This document shows positions 24,941 through 33,447 of a stretch of 38,711 nt of DNA, piece after piece (within the stretch, counting starts at the first letter, position 1; every line of letters begins with the position of its first letter). The notes beneath the pieces were generated by a model, which made no database searches, was not told the origin of the DNA, and saw only the letters and a program-made list of their open reading frames with translations. Location of the stretch: NCBI GenBank assembly GCA_945897075.1, contig CAMDEX010000021.1:1-38711 (forward strand). The letters run 5' to 3'. The position numbers and the translations under genes were made by a program. This DNA comes from Litorilinea aerophila. GTDB taxonomy: Bacteria > Chloroflexota > Anaerolineae > Caldilineales > Caldilineaceae.

Positions 24941-26137
24941 ATGCAGATTACCGGTATCAGAACTTATATGTTCAATGTAGAGACTGGTCAGCGCCAGATA
25001 CGCGCCAAGACGGCTCGCGAGGTCGTTTTTAGCCAGTTCAAGACTTGGCTATTTCTCAAGATCGAAACAGACGTGGGTATTTCGGGATGGGGAGAGGGAA
25101 GTGGGGAGTGGTTGTCACCTATGGTGCAGACCACCCTACACGAGTGGGAAGCGCTGCTCATCGGCAAAGACCCCACAGAGATCGGCGTGATCTGGGAAGA
25201 TATTCAGAATCGGCTTCCCTGGAAGGGAGGGCCTGTCTTTGGGTCAGCCATCGCGGCCATTGATATGGCTCTCCACGATATTACGGGAAAGGCCTGGGGC
25301 GTCCCCGTCTACAAGTTGCTTGGGGGGCGACGACGTGATCGGATTAAGGTCTATGATGGGGCTTTGTTCTTTGGTGGCTCTGTGGATGATGCATTGCAGA
25401 TGGCGCACGAGTCGGTGGCCCAAGGATTTCATGGGCTTAAAGGCAATCCGTTAGAAGGCAGAAGCTGGCCGATGGATCGGCGCGAGGCGCATCGGTGCAG
25501 CGAAATTGTCCATGCTGTTCGCAAGGAAGTAGGGCTTTCGGTAGAGTTGATGCTCGACTGCCACGGCAGTCCAACGCCGGAATTAGCGATCGATTTCGCA
25601 CATATGGTAGCGGATGCCGCCCCCCTCTTCATTGAAGAGCCATGCAAGTTTGGTTCGGTGGACGCCCTGGCACAGATCAGCCAGCGCAGTGCTGTGCCCA
25701 TTGCGATGGGAGAGAAACTCTTTACATTCCAAGAGTTTAAGGAGATCATCGACCGGCGCGCGTGTGCCTTCCTGCAGCCGGATATCGCCCATAGCTTTGG
25801 GATCACAAACTTCATCCATATTGCGCACGCGGCGGCACAGCAGCAGATGCTGATGGCACCTCACAACGCGGGTGGACCGATCTACTTCTCCGCCCTCATG
25901 CATGCAGATGCCGCCATTGAGAATCTCTTGATCCAGGAGGCGAACTGTACCTGGTTCAGGCGTTTCGGAGAATGGGCAGAGCACGATTGGGTTCTGAAGG
26001 ACGGCTTTATTGAGCTCAATGACCGGCCTGGGTTGGGTCTGGAAATTCGTGAGGAAATTGTGGCTGCCCAGAAGTTCGATCACTCCATGGATTTCCGCCA
26101 ATATCGCCATGCCGATGGCAGTTGGAAGGGCTGGTAA
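24941..26137 (+). CDS. Enolase-superfamily sugar-acid dehydratase (galactonate/mannonate dehydratase type)
   Basis: A 398-residue mandelate racemase/muconate lactonising enzyme-type protein: N-terminal capping domain, then a modified TIM barrel. Metal ligands are Asp206 (MLDCHG), Glu232 or Glu233 (IEEP) and Glu258 (MGEKL). Acid/base candidates are His208 (D-x-H) and His308 (APHNAGG), the arrangement known from galactonate dehydratase. Lys167 and Asp281 are also conserved. It would dehydrate an aldonate to a 2-keto-3-deoxy acid. The ATG at 24941 follows a GA-rich stretch (AAAGGTGAAGAGAG). It sits upstream of the Gfo/Idh gene with 11 bp spacing. The precise sugar acid cannot be determined from sequence; the C-terminus lacks the RRDGS motif of the remnant at 20640. 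Confidence 0.88.
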   Translation: MQITGIRTYMFNVETGQRQIRAKTAREVVFSQFKTWLFLKIETDVGISGWGEGSGEWLSPMVQTTLHEWEALLIGKDPTEIGVIWEDIQNRLPWKGGPVFGSAIAAIDMALHDITGKAWGVPVYKLLGGRRRDRIKVYDGALFFGGSVDDALQMAHESVAQGFHGLKGNPLEGRSWPMDRREAHRCSEIVHAVRKEVGLSVELMLDCHGSPTPELAIDFAHMVADAAPLFIEEPCKFGSVDALAQISQRSAVPIAMGEKLFTFQEFKEIIDRRACAFLQPDIAHSFGITNFIHIAHAAAQQQMLMAPHNAGGPIYFSALMHADAAIENLLIQEANCTWFRRFGEWAEHDWVLKDGFIELNDRPGLGLEIREEIVAAQKFDHSMDFRQYRHADGSWKGW

Positions 26138-26148
26138 AGAGCGAAACA

Positions 26149-27198
26149 ATGCAAAAGGATAAACTGCGCTTTGCACTCTTTGGTCTGGGGGACTTTGGCC
26201 CGGAATTTGTGCGCTATCTCAACGAGGTGGCCGAGGTTGTGGCTGTCTGTGACCCCAGCGTGAAGGCGCGGGTGCGCTTTGGCGAGACGACTGGGCTGGA
26301 TCTGCCTGCTTTTGAACACTACGCGGAGTTGCTGGATAGGGTCGATGTGGATGCGGTGGCGATTACAAGCCCCAACTTTACCCACAAGGCGATTGCGGTG
26401 GCTGCCGCGCAACGGGGCAAGCACGTGTACTGTGAAAAGGCCATGGCGCTGAATGTGCCCGAATGCTGGGAGATGGTGCGCGCCTGTGATGCTACCGGCG
26501 TCCGCTTGATGGTGGGCCACAAACGGCGGCTGCGCCCACCCTGGGCCAGGATGATTGCCCTGCGTGAACAACTGGGGCCGGTGTTGGCGATCAACGTGGC
26601 CCGTTACTGGAACATTCGCTTGCGCAATTACAGTTCACGCGAGTGGTGGCAGCGCGAGGAGCTGACCGGCGGTCTCTTGACGGTGTCCGGCGTCCACACC
26701 ATTGATTGGATGCGCGCCATGTGTGGTGATGTGGCACGCGTTTCAGCGCTGGCTGGGCCGCAGACAGACCCCCAATTCTCCTACCCAGACACGCTCCACG
26801 TTGCCTTGCAGTTTCACTCTGGCGCGCTGGCTTCCTTGACCGTTTCGCTGCACTACCCGCTGCTCCATTTTCGCGAATCGGGCGGTCCCCAGGTGGTCTG
26901 CCGGGAGGGGGGAATGCGTTTCCTGCCTTACAAAGATCATCTTGACCTCTACTGGCAGCGCATGGACGAGGCAGAGGCCCACCATGAACGCTTTGACGAC
27001 CTGGGCTTTGACCACGCCTACCGGCTAGAAGTAGGCGACTTTGTGCGTTGGATCAATGAGGGGCGCCAGCCGTGCCTGACCTGGCGCGAGGGGCTACGCT
27101 GTGTGGAGGTAATGGAAGCTGCGCACCGTTCGGCCCAGCAAAATGGCGCATGGCTGAATCTGCCGCTTTATCCTGAACTTGAACCGGTGCAAAGCTGA
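26149..27198 (+). CDS. Gfo/Idh/MocA-family oxidoreductase, paralogue 1
   Basis: A 349-residue NAD(P)-dependent dehydrogenase. The N-terminal Rossmann fold has FGLGDFG (residues 10-16), and VCDPS at the end of the second strand. The family EKP motif appears as EKAM near residue 98, keeping the catalytic Lys but not the Pro. The C-terminal substrate domain contains GGLLTVSGVHTIDWMRAMCGD, with the usual catalytic-region Asp/His pair. It probably oxidises a sugar or inositol-type ring hydroxyl. The ATG at 26149 is favoured because it matches paralogue 2 (M-x-KDKLRFALFG) and avoids overlap with the dehydratase gene; the ribosome site is weak (AAGAG). The second copy at 28352 is nearly identical over most of its length. 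Confidence 0.9.
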   Translation: MQKDKLRFALFGLGDFGPEFVRYLNEVAEVVAVCDPSVKARVRFGETTGLDLPAFEHYAELLDRVDVDAVAITSPNFTHKAIAVAAAQRGKHVYCEKAMALNVPECWEMVRACDATGVRLMVGHKRRLRPPWARMIALREQLGPVLAINVARYWNIRLRNYSSREWWQREELTGGLLTVSGVHTIDWMRAMCGDVARVSALAGPQTDPQFSYPDTLHVALQFHSGALASLTVSLHYPLLHFRESGGPQVVCREGGMRFLPYKDHLDLYWQRMDEAEAHHERFDDLGFDHAYRLEVGDFVRWINEGRQPCLTWREGLRCVEVMEAAHRSAQQNGAWLNLPLYPELEPVQS

Positions 27199-27270
27199 CG
27201 ATGTAACCCAGGAGCTTCTATTTTCTACGCAGCTCTATTTGAAAAGGGTGTGTTCAGAATGAGTTGTAAA

Positions 27271-27300
27271 GTCTCCGGCACTTTCCGAAGCGCCGGAGAC
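27271..27300. repeat. Perfect 9-bp stem-loop
   Basis: GTCTCCGGC / GCCGGAGAC with a 12-nt loop lies in the 133-bp gap after the first Gfo/Idh gene. No U-tract follows on either side beyond TTTAC on the minus strand, so it is probably a REP-like or mRNA-stabilising hairpin, not an efficient terminator. Confidence 0.5.
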
Positions 27301-27331
27301 AAAGCAACCGGAATTTCATGGAGACAAGACG

Positions 27332-28162
27332 ATGGCGCTGTTTGATCGCATCACAGCCGAGCCTTATGTCGTAGATTTGCCCTATCCCGAAGGTCCTACC
27401 TTCGACCGTGACGGGCACCTCTATGTCTGTTTGCGCCGTACGGGCTCCATTGTGCGCATTTCAGCGGCGGGCAGTACGGAGCATCTTCTCTCCTGCGCCA
27501 AGCCCAATGGCTCGAAGCTCCATGCGAATGGCGATCTGTATGTCTGTGATAGTATTGGCCGTCAGGTGTTAGCAATGAACCCTGACGGTGTTGTGCGCTG
27601 TGTGGTTGATCAATTTGGCGGAACGCCATTGCTCGGACCCAACGACCTGGTCTTCGATGCCGCCGGCGGTCTATTTTTCACTGACCCCGGACTGGAACTG
27701 ACGGCGGCCGTAGGTGCTGTCTACCGTCTGGATGTGACCGGCAGGCTCGACAAACTGGTGGATGGTCTGCTGTTTCCCAACGGAATCGCATTGACGCCGG
27801 GCGATCAGGCTCTGCTTGTGGCCGAGTCAAGTACGCGACGCATTCTCCAATGGGATTTGAATGCAGCCCGGATGCCAATGGGTGGGATGAAGGTCTTCGC
27901 CGAGTTAGGAAACGGTTATCCCGATGGGATCGCACTGGACGCCGCAGGTCGGCTCTATGTGGCGCTGCATGGCGCTGGTCGCGTGGCGGTGTTGGACGCC
28001 CATGGGCAATGGCTAGGCGATCTAAACCCGAATGGTAACATGCCGACGAACCTGGCCTTTTGGAACAATGCCCTTTACGTTACTGAGGATGACTCGGCAT
28101 CTGTGCAATGCCTCGACATCGGCGTGCCGGGCTTACCACTCTATCATCAATACCGGCAGTAG
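27332..28162 (+). CDS. SMP-30/gluconolactonase-like protein, paralogue 3
   Basis: A 276-residue cytoplasmic propeller of the SMP-30/gluconolactonase family, more divergent from the tandem pair at 20945-22756. The complete metal-site pattern is visible: Glu20 (YPEGPTFD), Asn104 (GPNDLVFD), Asn150 (FPNGIAL) and Asp198 (YPDGIALD). It is therefore the most orthodox lactonase of the three. It likely hydrolyses the lactone made by one of the flanking Gfo/Idh dehydrogenases. The ATG at 27332 has GGAGA upstream. It sits between the two near-duplicate dehydrogenase genes. The 189-bp gap after it holds a loose GGACTAG/CTAGTCC stem (28213-28245) and no gene. Confidence 0.9.
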   Translation: MALFDRITAEPYVVDLPYPEGPTFDRDGHLYVCLRRTGSIVRISAAGSTEHLLSCAKPNGSKLHANGDLYVCDSIGRQVLAMNPDGVVRCVVDQFGGTPLLGPNDLVFDAAGGLFFTDPGLELTAAVGAVYRLDVTGRLDKLVDGLLFPNGIALTPGDQALLVAESSTRRILQWDLNAARMPMGGMKVFAELGNGYPDGIALDAAGRLYVALHGAGRVAVLDAHGQWLGDLNPNGNMPTNLAFWNNALYVTEDDSASVQCLDIGVPGLPLYHQYRQ

Positions 28163-28351
28163 CCGACAAAACAGCAGCGCGTCAGTAATCGTAGCACAAT
28201 TGGAAGAAGAAGGGACTAGGATGGGAGTGTTGTGGGAGCTAGTCCGTAGCAATCCTAATACGTGATATCGTATACTTTGATTTTACACGACCAACTTAAG
28301 TAGATAGCTGCGGCGACTGCGTCTTTGCAGTAGATGAGCGGGGAAATGGCG

Positions 28352-29389
28352 ATGTCGAAGGATAAACTACGCTTTGCGCTTTTTGGGTTAGGCGATTTTG
28401 GACCTTACTTCCTCCCCTATCTCAACGAAGTGGCCGAGGTGGTAGCAGTCTGTGACCCCAGTGCGGCGGCGCGAGCGCGCTTCGTTAAGACGACGGGGCT
28501 GCCCTTGCCGGCCTTCGAGCGTCCCGAACAGTTGTTTGACAGTGTGGACGTAGACGCCGTGGCGATTACCAGCCCCAACTTTACCCACAAGCCGCTTGCC
28601 GTGGCTGCCGCGCAGCGGGGCAAGCATGTCTTCTGCGAAAAGGCGATGGCCCTCAATGTCCCTGAATGCTGGGAGATGGTGCGTGCCTGTGAGTCTGCCG
28701 GCGTACGCCTGATGGTGGGTCACAAACGGCGGTTGCGCCCACCCTGGGCACGCATGATTGCCCTGCGCGAGCAGCTAGGGCCGGTGTTGGCCATCAATGT
28801 GGCCCGCTATTGGAACATTCACCACTACAATTTTCCGGCTTGGTGGGAACGGGAGGAGTTAACCGGCGGCCTCTTGGCCGTATCCGGCGTCCACACCATC
28901 GACTGGATGCGCGCCATGTGTGGCGATGTGGCGCTGGTTTCGGCGCTGGCTGGGCCACAGACCGATCCAAAATACAGCTATCCGGACACGCTCCATGTCG
29001 CACTGCACTTTCACTCTGGCGCGCTGGCTTCCTTGACCGTTTCACTGCACTACCCACTGCTCCATTTTCGTGAGTCGGGTGGCCCACAGGTGGTCTGCCG
29101 CGAAGGGGGGATGCGCTTTCTGCCCTACAAGGATCATCTCGACCTCTATTGGCAGCGCATGGACGAGACAGAAGCCCACTACGAACGCTTTGACGACCTG
29201 GGGCATGACCATGCCTACCGGCTTGAAGTAGTCGACTTTGTGCGTTGGATCAATGATGGACGTGAGCCTTGCCTGACTTGGCGCGAGGGGTTACGCTGTG
29301 TCGAGGTGATGGAAGCTGCGCACCGTTCGGCCCAGCAAAATGGTGCCTGGCTGAATCTGCCGCTCTATCCCGAACTTGAAGCGACGTAA
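28352..29389 (+). CDS. Gfo/Idh/MocA-family oxidoreductase, paralogue 2
   Basis: A 345-residue NAD(P)-dependent sugar-type dehydrogenase, about 85-90% identical by eye to the protein from 26149. Rossmann motif FGLGDFG, the EKAM variant of EKP, and the GGLLAVSGVHTIDWMRAM catalytic-domain stretch are all kept. Differences cluster around residues 18-62 and near residue 155 (NIHHYNFPAWWE against NIRLRNYSSREWWQ), close to the active-site entrance, which could shift substrate preference. The ATG at 28352 has GGGGA at 7 nt and matches paralogue 1; in-frame ATGs at 28334 and 28346 are alternatives. The HpcH/HpaI-family gene follows after 108 bp. Confidence 0.9.
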   Translation: MSKDKLRFALFGLGDFGPYFLPYLNEVAEVVAVCDPSAAARARFVKTTGLPLPAFERPEQLFDSVDVDAVAITSPNFTHKPLAVAAAQRGKHVFCEKAMALNVPECWEMVRACESAGVRLMVGHKRRLRPPWARMIALREQLGPVLAINVARYWNIHHYNFPAWWEREELTGGLLAVSGVHTIDWMRAMCGDVALVSALAGPQTDPKYSYPDTLHVALHFHSGALASLTVSLHYPLLHFRESGGPQVVCREGGMRFLPYKDHLDLYWQRMDETEAHYERFDDLGHDHAYRLEVVDFVRWINDGREPCLTWREGLRCVEVMEAAHRSAQQNGAWLNLPLYPELEAT

Positions 29390-29497
29390 GGCGGCGCGAC
29401 AATCCCTAGCTTGGCGGCATCACGCTGGTTTTCCTGAGAACACCGACAACCTGTCGGCATATCAATCCAATGAAGTGTAAAGGGAGAAAGAGTATCA

Positions 29498-30343
29498 ATG
29501 GCAAAACTACCCAAATCTAACGCTCAGAAAACGGCGAGTACAGGGGTTGCTGCACCTGGCCCTGGCCGCCAACTCAAAGAGCAACTCAAAGCCGGTGCCG
29601 TCCTCGTCGGTGGCATCGGGACAGAGTATTTACGCCCCTCGCTGGTTAAGCTTTACAAGCAAGCTGGCTTCGACTTTCTCTATATCGAATACGAACACTG
29701 TCTCTTTTCGATGACGACCCTGGCCGATACAGTGCTTTGTGCGCGCGACAATGGGCTGCCTGTGATCGCCAAGACGCCGCAACTGGAACGAGCAGAGGTA
29801 GCCAAGCTGCTGGAATGCGGCATTGTTGGTATTCAATTGCCGCGCACCGAGTCGCGCGCGGACGTAGAGACATTGCGCAGCTACCTGAAGTTTCCCCCAC
29901 ACGGCACGCGCGCCATCGCACCGGGCTATGGCAGCAGTGGCTATGTGCAACCGCCCAACTGGGGGGCGTGGATGCGCGAACAGGACGAAGAGACCTGCTT
30001 GGTGGTACACATCGAAACCCGGCGCGGCTATGAAAACGCCGAAGAGATCATCAGCACGCCAGGCGTCGATATGGTCTACGTTGGGCCGGGCGACTTTTCC
30101 ATCGAAATGGGACACCCGGGCGATTACGATCATCCTGACGTAGCCGGTCCTCTGCGCGAGATATTGGCACTCTGCAAAAAGCACAATGTGCCATTTGGCA
30201 CCACAGCCTCCAGTCCCGCCGCAGCGGAGCAATTGGTAGCGCTCGGTGCGCAGTTTTTCGAGACCAGCGACGAACTGGCCCTGATCTTGGATGCGGCGCG
30301 CGGACTGGTGGGCGCGTATCGCCAATTCTGCCCTGCGCTATGA
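29498..30343 (+). CDS. HpcH/HpaI-family class II aldolase
   Basis: A 281-residue metal-dependent aldolase of the 2-keto-3-deoxy-acid/4-hydroxy-2-oxoheptanedioate group, which cleaves to pyruvate and an aldehyde. Key residues by motif: His67 (YEHC, base), Glu173 (HIETRRGYEN) and Asp199 (VGPGDFS) for the metal. The Arg that normally holds the pyruvate carboxylate in HpaI is Lys92 here (VIAKTP). The first 22 residues are a non-conserved Lys/Ala/Pro leader. The ATG at 29498 is backed by AGGGAG. It is the second possible keto-deoxy-acid lyase of the cluster, besides the DapA-family enzyme at 22796, so two different sugar acids may be processed. Confidence 0.88.
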   Translation: MAKLPKSNAQKTASTGVAAPGPGRQLKEQLKAGAVLVGGIGTEYLRPSLVKLYKQAGFDFLYIEYEHCLFSMTTLADTVLCARDNGLPVIAKTPQLERAEVAKLLECGIVGIQLPRTESRADVETLRSYLKFPPHGTRAIAPGYGSSGYVQPPNWGAWMREQDEETCLVVHIETRRGYENAEEIISTPGVDMVYVGPGDFSIEMGHPGDYDHPDVAGPLREILALCKKHNVPFGTTASSPAAAEQLVALGAQFFETSDELALILDAARGLVGAYRQFCPAL

Positions 30344-30386
30344 GGTGCGCTCTGTTTGACTGGTCGGGCTGGAAACGGAGTTTGCT

Positions 30387-31763
30387 GTGAACATACAAGA
30401 GGCAGCTTATCACGTCCAGCCTATGCCGGGGAGCGCCCGCTTGTCGATCGTCGTGCCCGTGGCGATCATCAGTTTTTTCTATGCGGCGGTACTGGATTAC
30501 GCGTTGCCCCTCTACTTCAGCGCTCTGAGCGCGGCGGACCAGGCCTATCCGGCTGATCTCTGGTCACAGTTGAGTAAATACCAGATTGCACCCTGGATTA
30601 TCGGGCCAATCGTGGGTGGACTGCTGGCGCGGCGCTATGGAGAACGCCTGATCTGGAGCGCCGCGCTCCTGGGTCAGTTCTTCATTCCGTTGGTATTGGC
30701 TTTCGGGCCAGCAGCGCCGCTGATTCCAGTTATCGCTTTGTGGCAGGGTGTGACCAGCGCCTTGATGTGGACGGCGGGTATATCACTCGTCCAAATGGTG
30801 GCTCCGGCAAAAAGGGGATTGGCTAACGGTCTCATGATGTCAGCGCTGGGTGTGGGTAGCGTTTTTGGCCCACTCGGTGGTCGACTTTTGCTCTATCGCC
30901 ACGAGCTGTCTGCGCTGGTCTGGGATGGTAACTGGTCCGTGTGGGCTGCCCGGCTGGCGAGCTTTGCCCCAATGACGACCAGCCCGCAGGTTGCTGAATT
31001 TCAGATTATTTTCATGATCTTGGCAGCCAGCACTCTCTTCTGCGGTCTGCTAGTCGGATTGTGGGGCCAGCACCAGGGTCGGTTCGAGCAAGAGCCTATC
31101 TCCGATTGGCGTCGCACGTTGCACGATGTCGGGCGCTTGGCGCGCATCCATCGCTTCTGGCTTCTGGCACTCACCATCTGCTTGCTGGGCGGGCTACCTT
31201 TGCAGGCGTCGAATCAGTTCCTACCTTACCGCGCCGAGGATCTCGGTTTGACCAATGGCGCACAGGATACGGGCTGGATTTGGCTGCAATTGCTCCGAAC
31301 CCTTATGTGGCTGCCAGGCGGCGTCGCGGTCGGCTACTTCGCCGGTCGCCGCGCTGGGGGAGTCGTCGCCGCGGCGCTGATCGCAGCAGCAGCATTGGCT
31401 GCTCTAGCCATCGGCCTGAGTGGGAATGGCGGGCAACTTTTTGCCTCGGTGGCTGTGTTCGAGTTTGCGCGGCAGTTCGTGCGCTGGTTGGAAACGGGTT
31501 ATCTGGCCGAACACATGCCGGGTGACCTACGGGCTACGGCCATCGGCTGCGCCCTGGCCGTGGCAGGGCTGGGCAGCACGCTCTTTGGTTGGTTAGCTGC
31601 CTTTGCTTGGGACCCCATCACCCAATCTACGCCACCCTTTCTGATGGCCGCTTTGCTGGGCGGAATAGGTTGTTTGGGCCTGTTTCTATTCGATCGCTGG
31701 GGTCCACTGCACCTGCGTAAGCTCCCGGCGCACGAAGCCGTATTGGTAGTTGCCACAGAGTGA
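30387..31763 (+). CDS. Major facilitator superfamily transporter
   Basis: A 458-residue integral membrane protein with about twelve hydrophobic helices, a long cytoplasmic loop near the middle (about 235-250) and positively charged inter-helix loops (GGLLARRYGERLIWS between helices 2 and 3, the standard MFS signature position). Periplasmic segments contain Trp-rich stretches (WDGNWSVWAARLASF). The family moves small solutes by proton coupling or facilitated diffusion; the substrate is not readable, though position suggests a sugar acid or pathway product. The GTG start at 30387 has GGAG 6 nt upstream; no suitable ATG fits the first helix better. It follows the aldolase gene by 43 bp and precedes the second CUT1 system. 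Confidence 0.85.
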   Translation: MNIQEAAYHVQPMPGSARLSIVVPVAIISFFYAAVLDYALPLYFSALSAADQAYPADLWSQLSKYQIAPWIIGPIVGGLLARRYGERLIWSAALLGQFFIPLVLAFGPAAPLIPVIALWQGVTSALMWTAGISLVQMVAPAKRGLANGLMMSALGVGSVFGPLGGRLLLYRHELSALVWDGNWSVWAARLASFAPMTTSPQVAEFQIIFMILAASTLFCGLLVGLWGQHQGRFEQEPISDWRRTLHDVGRLARIHRFWLLALTICLLGGLPLQASNQFLPYRAEDLGLTNGAQDTGWIWLQLLRTLMWLPGGVAVGYFAGRRAGGVVAAALIAAAALAALAIGLSGNGGQLFASVAVFEFARQFVRWLETGYLAEHMPGDLRATAIGCALAVAGLGSTLFGWLAAFAWDPITQSTPPFLMAALLGGIGCLGLFLFDRWGPLHLRKLPAHEAVLVVATE

Positions 31764-31868
31764 CATTGTCTACCGGGTACGTAATGGCCGCTGTGGAGAG
31801 GTAAGGATATCGTGCCGCTTTTCATGGATTGACTTTATTCTTTCAGTTGATTGACAAAGGAGACAGAG

Positions 31869-33221
31869 ATGCAAACTCAATACCCGATCAGTCGCCGTGC
31901 GTTCTTGCGAGGCATGGCAACGGTAGCTGGTGGTAGCGTGCTGCTGGCCGCCTGTGCGGTTCCAGCCGCGCCGGTCGCCACGGAGGGGGCAACCGCTAGC
32001 AGTGCGCCCAGCGCAGGCAAAGAGGAGATCACCTTAGAGGCATGGACCGACCTCACTGGTGATCCTGAGATGTGGGCCCAAGTTTGGGCGGAGCTAAAGG
32101 AAGCGACGGGCGTGACGATGAACGTCACGACCACTCCCTTCTCCGATGTAGAGACCAAAGTCTTGACGTCGGTTGCTGGTGGACAGCCGCCCAATCTCAC
32201 CATGGGCCATCCCATGATGACCTCCACCTTCGGCTACAAGAAGCTGTTGGTGGACTTTAACCCGTACATCGAAAAGGAGCAGTACGATCTTAGCGGCTTC
32301 TTCCCCGGCGCGGTCAAGGCACTCAGTTATGGGGGCAAAACCTATGGTCTACCCTGGTCGTACAACTTCTTGCTCTACTACTATAACAAACATGTGATCG
32401 AAGCCGCCGGTCTGGAGGACCCGTATGAGGTCTGGAAAGCGGGCAATTGGAATCTCGATACCTTTATCAAGTACGGCGATGAAATTGCCCAGGGTGAAGG
32501 CGACAGCCAGGTATTCAGTATTACCGAGCCGCCTCACACGGCGCGGGTGCAGCTCTCGTTCCTTCGTGGTTTTGGTGGGGAGATATGGTCGGAGGATCTC
32601 AAACAGGTGGTGATCAATTCGCCAGAGTCCTTGCAAGGGTGGGATTTCCTGGCCGATCATATTCGCAAGGATTGGTCGCCGGCCGCGGCTGGCCGTGACC
32701 AGAATTACCAGACGACGATGACGCCACTGTTCAACAATGGCAGAATCGCCCTCTACCTCAACATCCGTAGCTTCTCCTCGACCTTCGATCTCAACTTGAT
32801 CGACCCTGGCATGGTTCCCTACCCGGTCTGGCCCGTAGGGAAGTCGATTACCCGCAGCGTCGGTGAGGGGATGGTTGCCCTGGAAGGCACCGAGCATGTG
32901 GACGCCATCTGGGAGTGCAACAAGTTCTGGTCGACACGCGGCCATCAAATTCTGTTGGAGAATTTGGGCAGCAACCCCTCCGGCCCTGCCGGTCTGGACT
33001 CGGATGTATGGGTCAAGGCGCTACAACCGTGGGAGAAGAACGACGTCTATAAATTTGCTGCCGAAACTGGCATCCCAGACAATCTGCCGCCCGGCTTTAA
33101 TGAGCAGGACAAGATTTGTCAAGCGTTCTACGATGAGATAGCTCTAGGCAAGCGGAGCGCACAAGAGGCCATGACCGACGCTCAGATGAAGATGCAGGAA
33201 GTGCTGGATGAATATGCATAG
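31869..33221 (+). CDS. Sugar ABC transporter substrate-binding lipoprotein, second system
   Basis: A 450-residue CUT1-type binding protein. The leader carries a twin-arginine motif (SRRAFLRG) and an LLAAC lipobox with Cys at about residue 29, followed by a short Ala/Pro/Ser linker. The SBP_bac_1 core shows ITLEAWTDLTG, VAGGQPPNLTMGHP, TYGLPWSYNFLLYYYNKHV and the QEAMTDAQMKMQEVLDEYA tail. The ATG at 31869 has AAAGGAGA upstream. It is followed by a hairpin and two permease genes, as in the first system, and again no ATPase. Sequence similarity to the first binding protein is only at family level, so the two systems probably import different sugars. Confidence 0.93.
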   Translation: MQTQYPISRRAFLRGMATVAGGSVLLAACAVPAAPVATEGATASSAPSAGKEEITLEAWTDLTGDPEMWAQVWAELKEATGVTMNVTTTPFSDVETKVLTSVAGGQPPNLTMGHPMMTSTFGYKKLLVDFNPYIEKEQYDLSGFFPGAVKALSYGGKTYGLPWSYNFLLYYYNKHVIEAAGLEDPYEVWKAGNWNLDTFIKYGDEIAQGEGDSQVFSITEPPHTARVQLSFLRGFGGEIWSEDLKQVVINSPESLQGWDFLADHIRKDWSPAAAGRDQNYQTTMTPLFNNGRIALYLNIRSFSSTFDLNLIDPGMVPYPVWPVGKSITRSVGEGMVALEGTEHVDAIWECNKFWSTRGHQILLENLGSNPSGPAGLDSDVWVKALQPWEKNDVYKFAAETGIPDNLPPGFNEQDKICQAFYDEIALGKRSAQEAMTDAQMKMQEVLDEYA

Positions 33222-33257
33222 GGTGGCGGTTGGTTTGACAATGGTGCCTGAATTGTA

Positions 33258-33316
33258 GGGCATGCGGGGTGGTGGTGGACTATCACACGATAGGGCCGCC
33301 ACCACCCCGCATGCCC
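33258..33316. repeat. Long stem-loop between binding protein and permease genes, second system
   Basis: An 18-bp perfect stem (GGGCATGCGGGGTGGTGG at 33258-33275, complement at 33299-33316) encloses a smaller CTATC/GATAG stem at 33280-33292. It lies 36 bp after the binding-protein stop, in a 226-bp gap without other genes. No U-tract follows, so message stabilisation or partial attenuation is more likely than full termination. It has the same position as the hairpin at 17383-17475 but an unrelated sequence. Confidence 0.8.
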
Positions 33317-33447
33317 GTCTGGGGACACCGAATGGCGGCACGCGGTCGGTAGGAAGTAAGCTCCTCGGTTATCAATATACCTTCTCCAGCCGATCTCATG
33401 CCTCTACGATAGTGTGACCTTCAAAGCAGTGCTGATAATAGGTAAAA

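Noticed and set aside
28258..28273. Palindrome-like ATACGTGATATCGTAT upstream of the second Gfo/Idh gene
   Set aside because: Only the outer 5-bp arms pair; the inner GATATC is off-centre. Too weak to call an operator.
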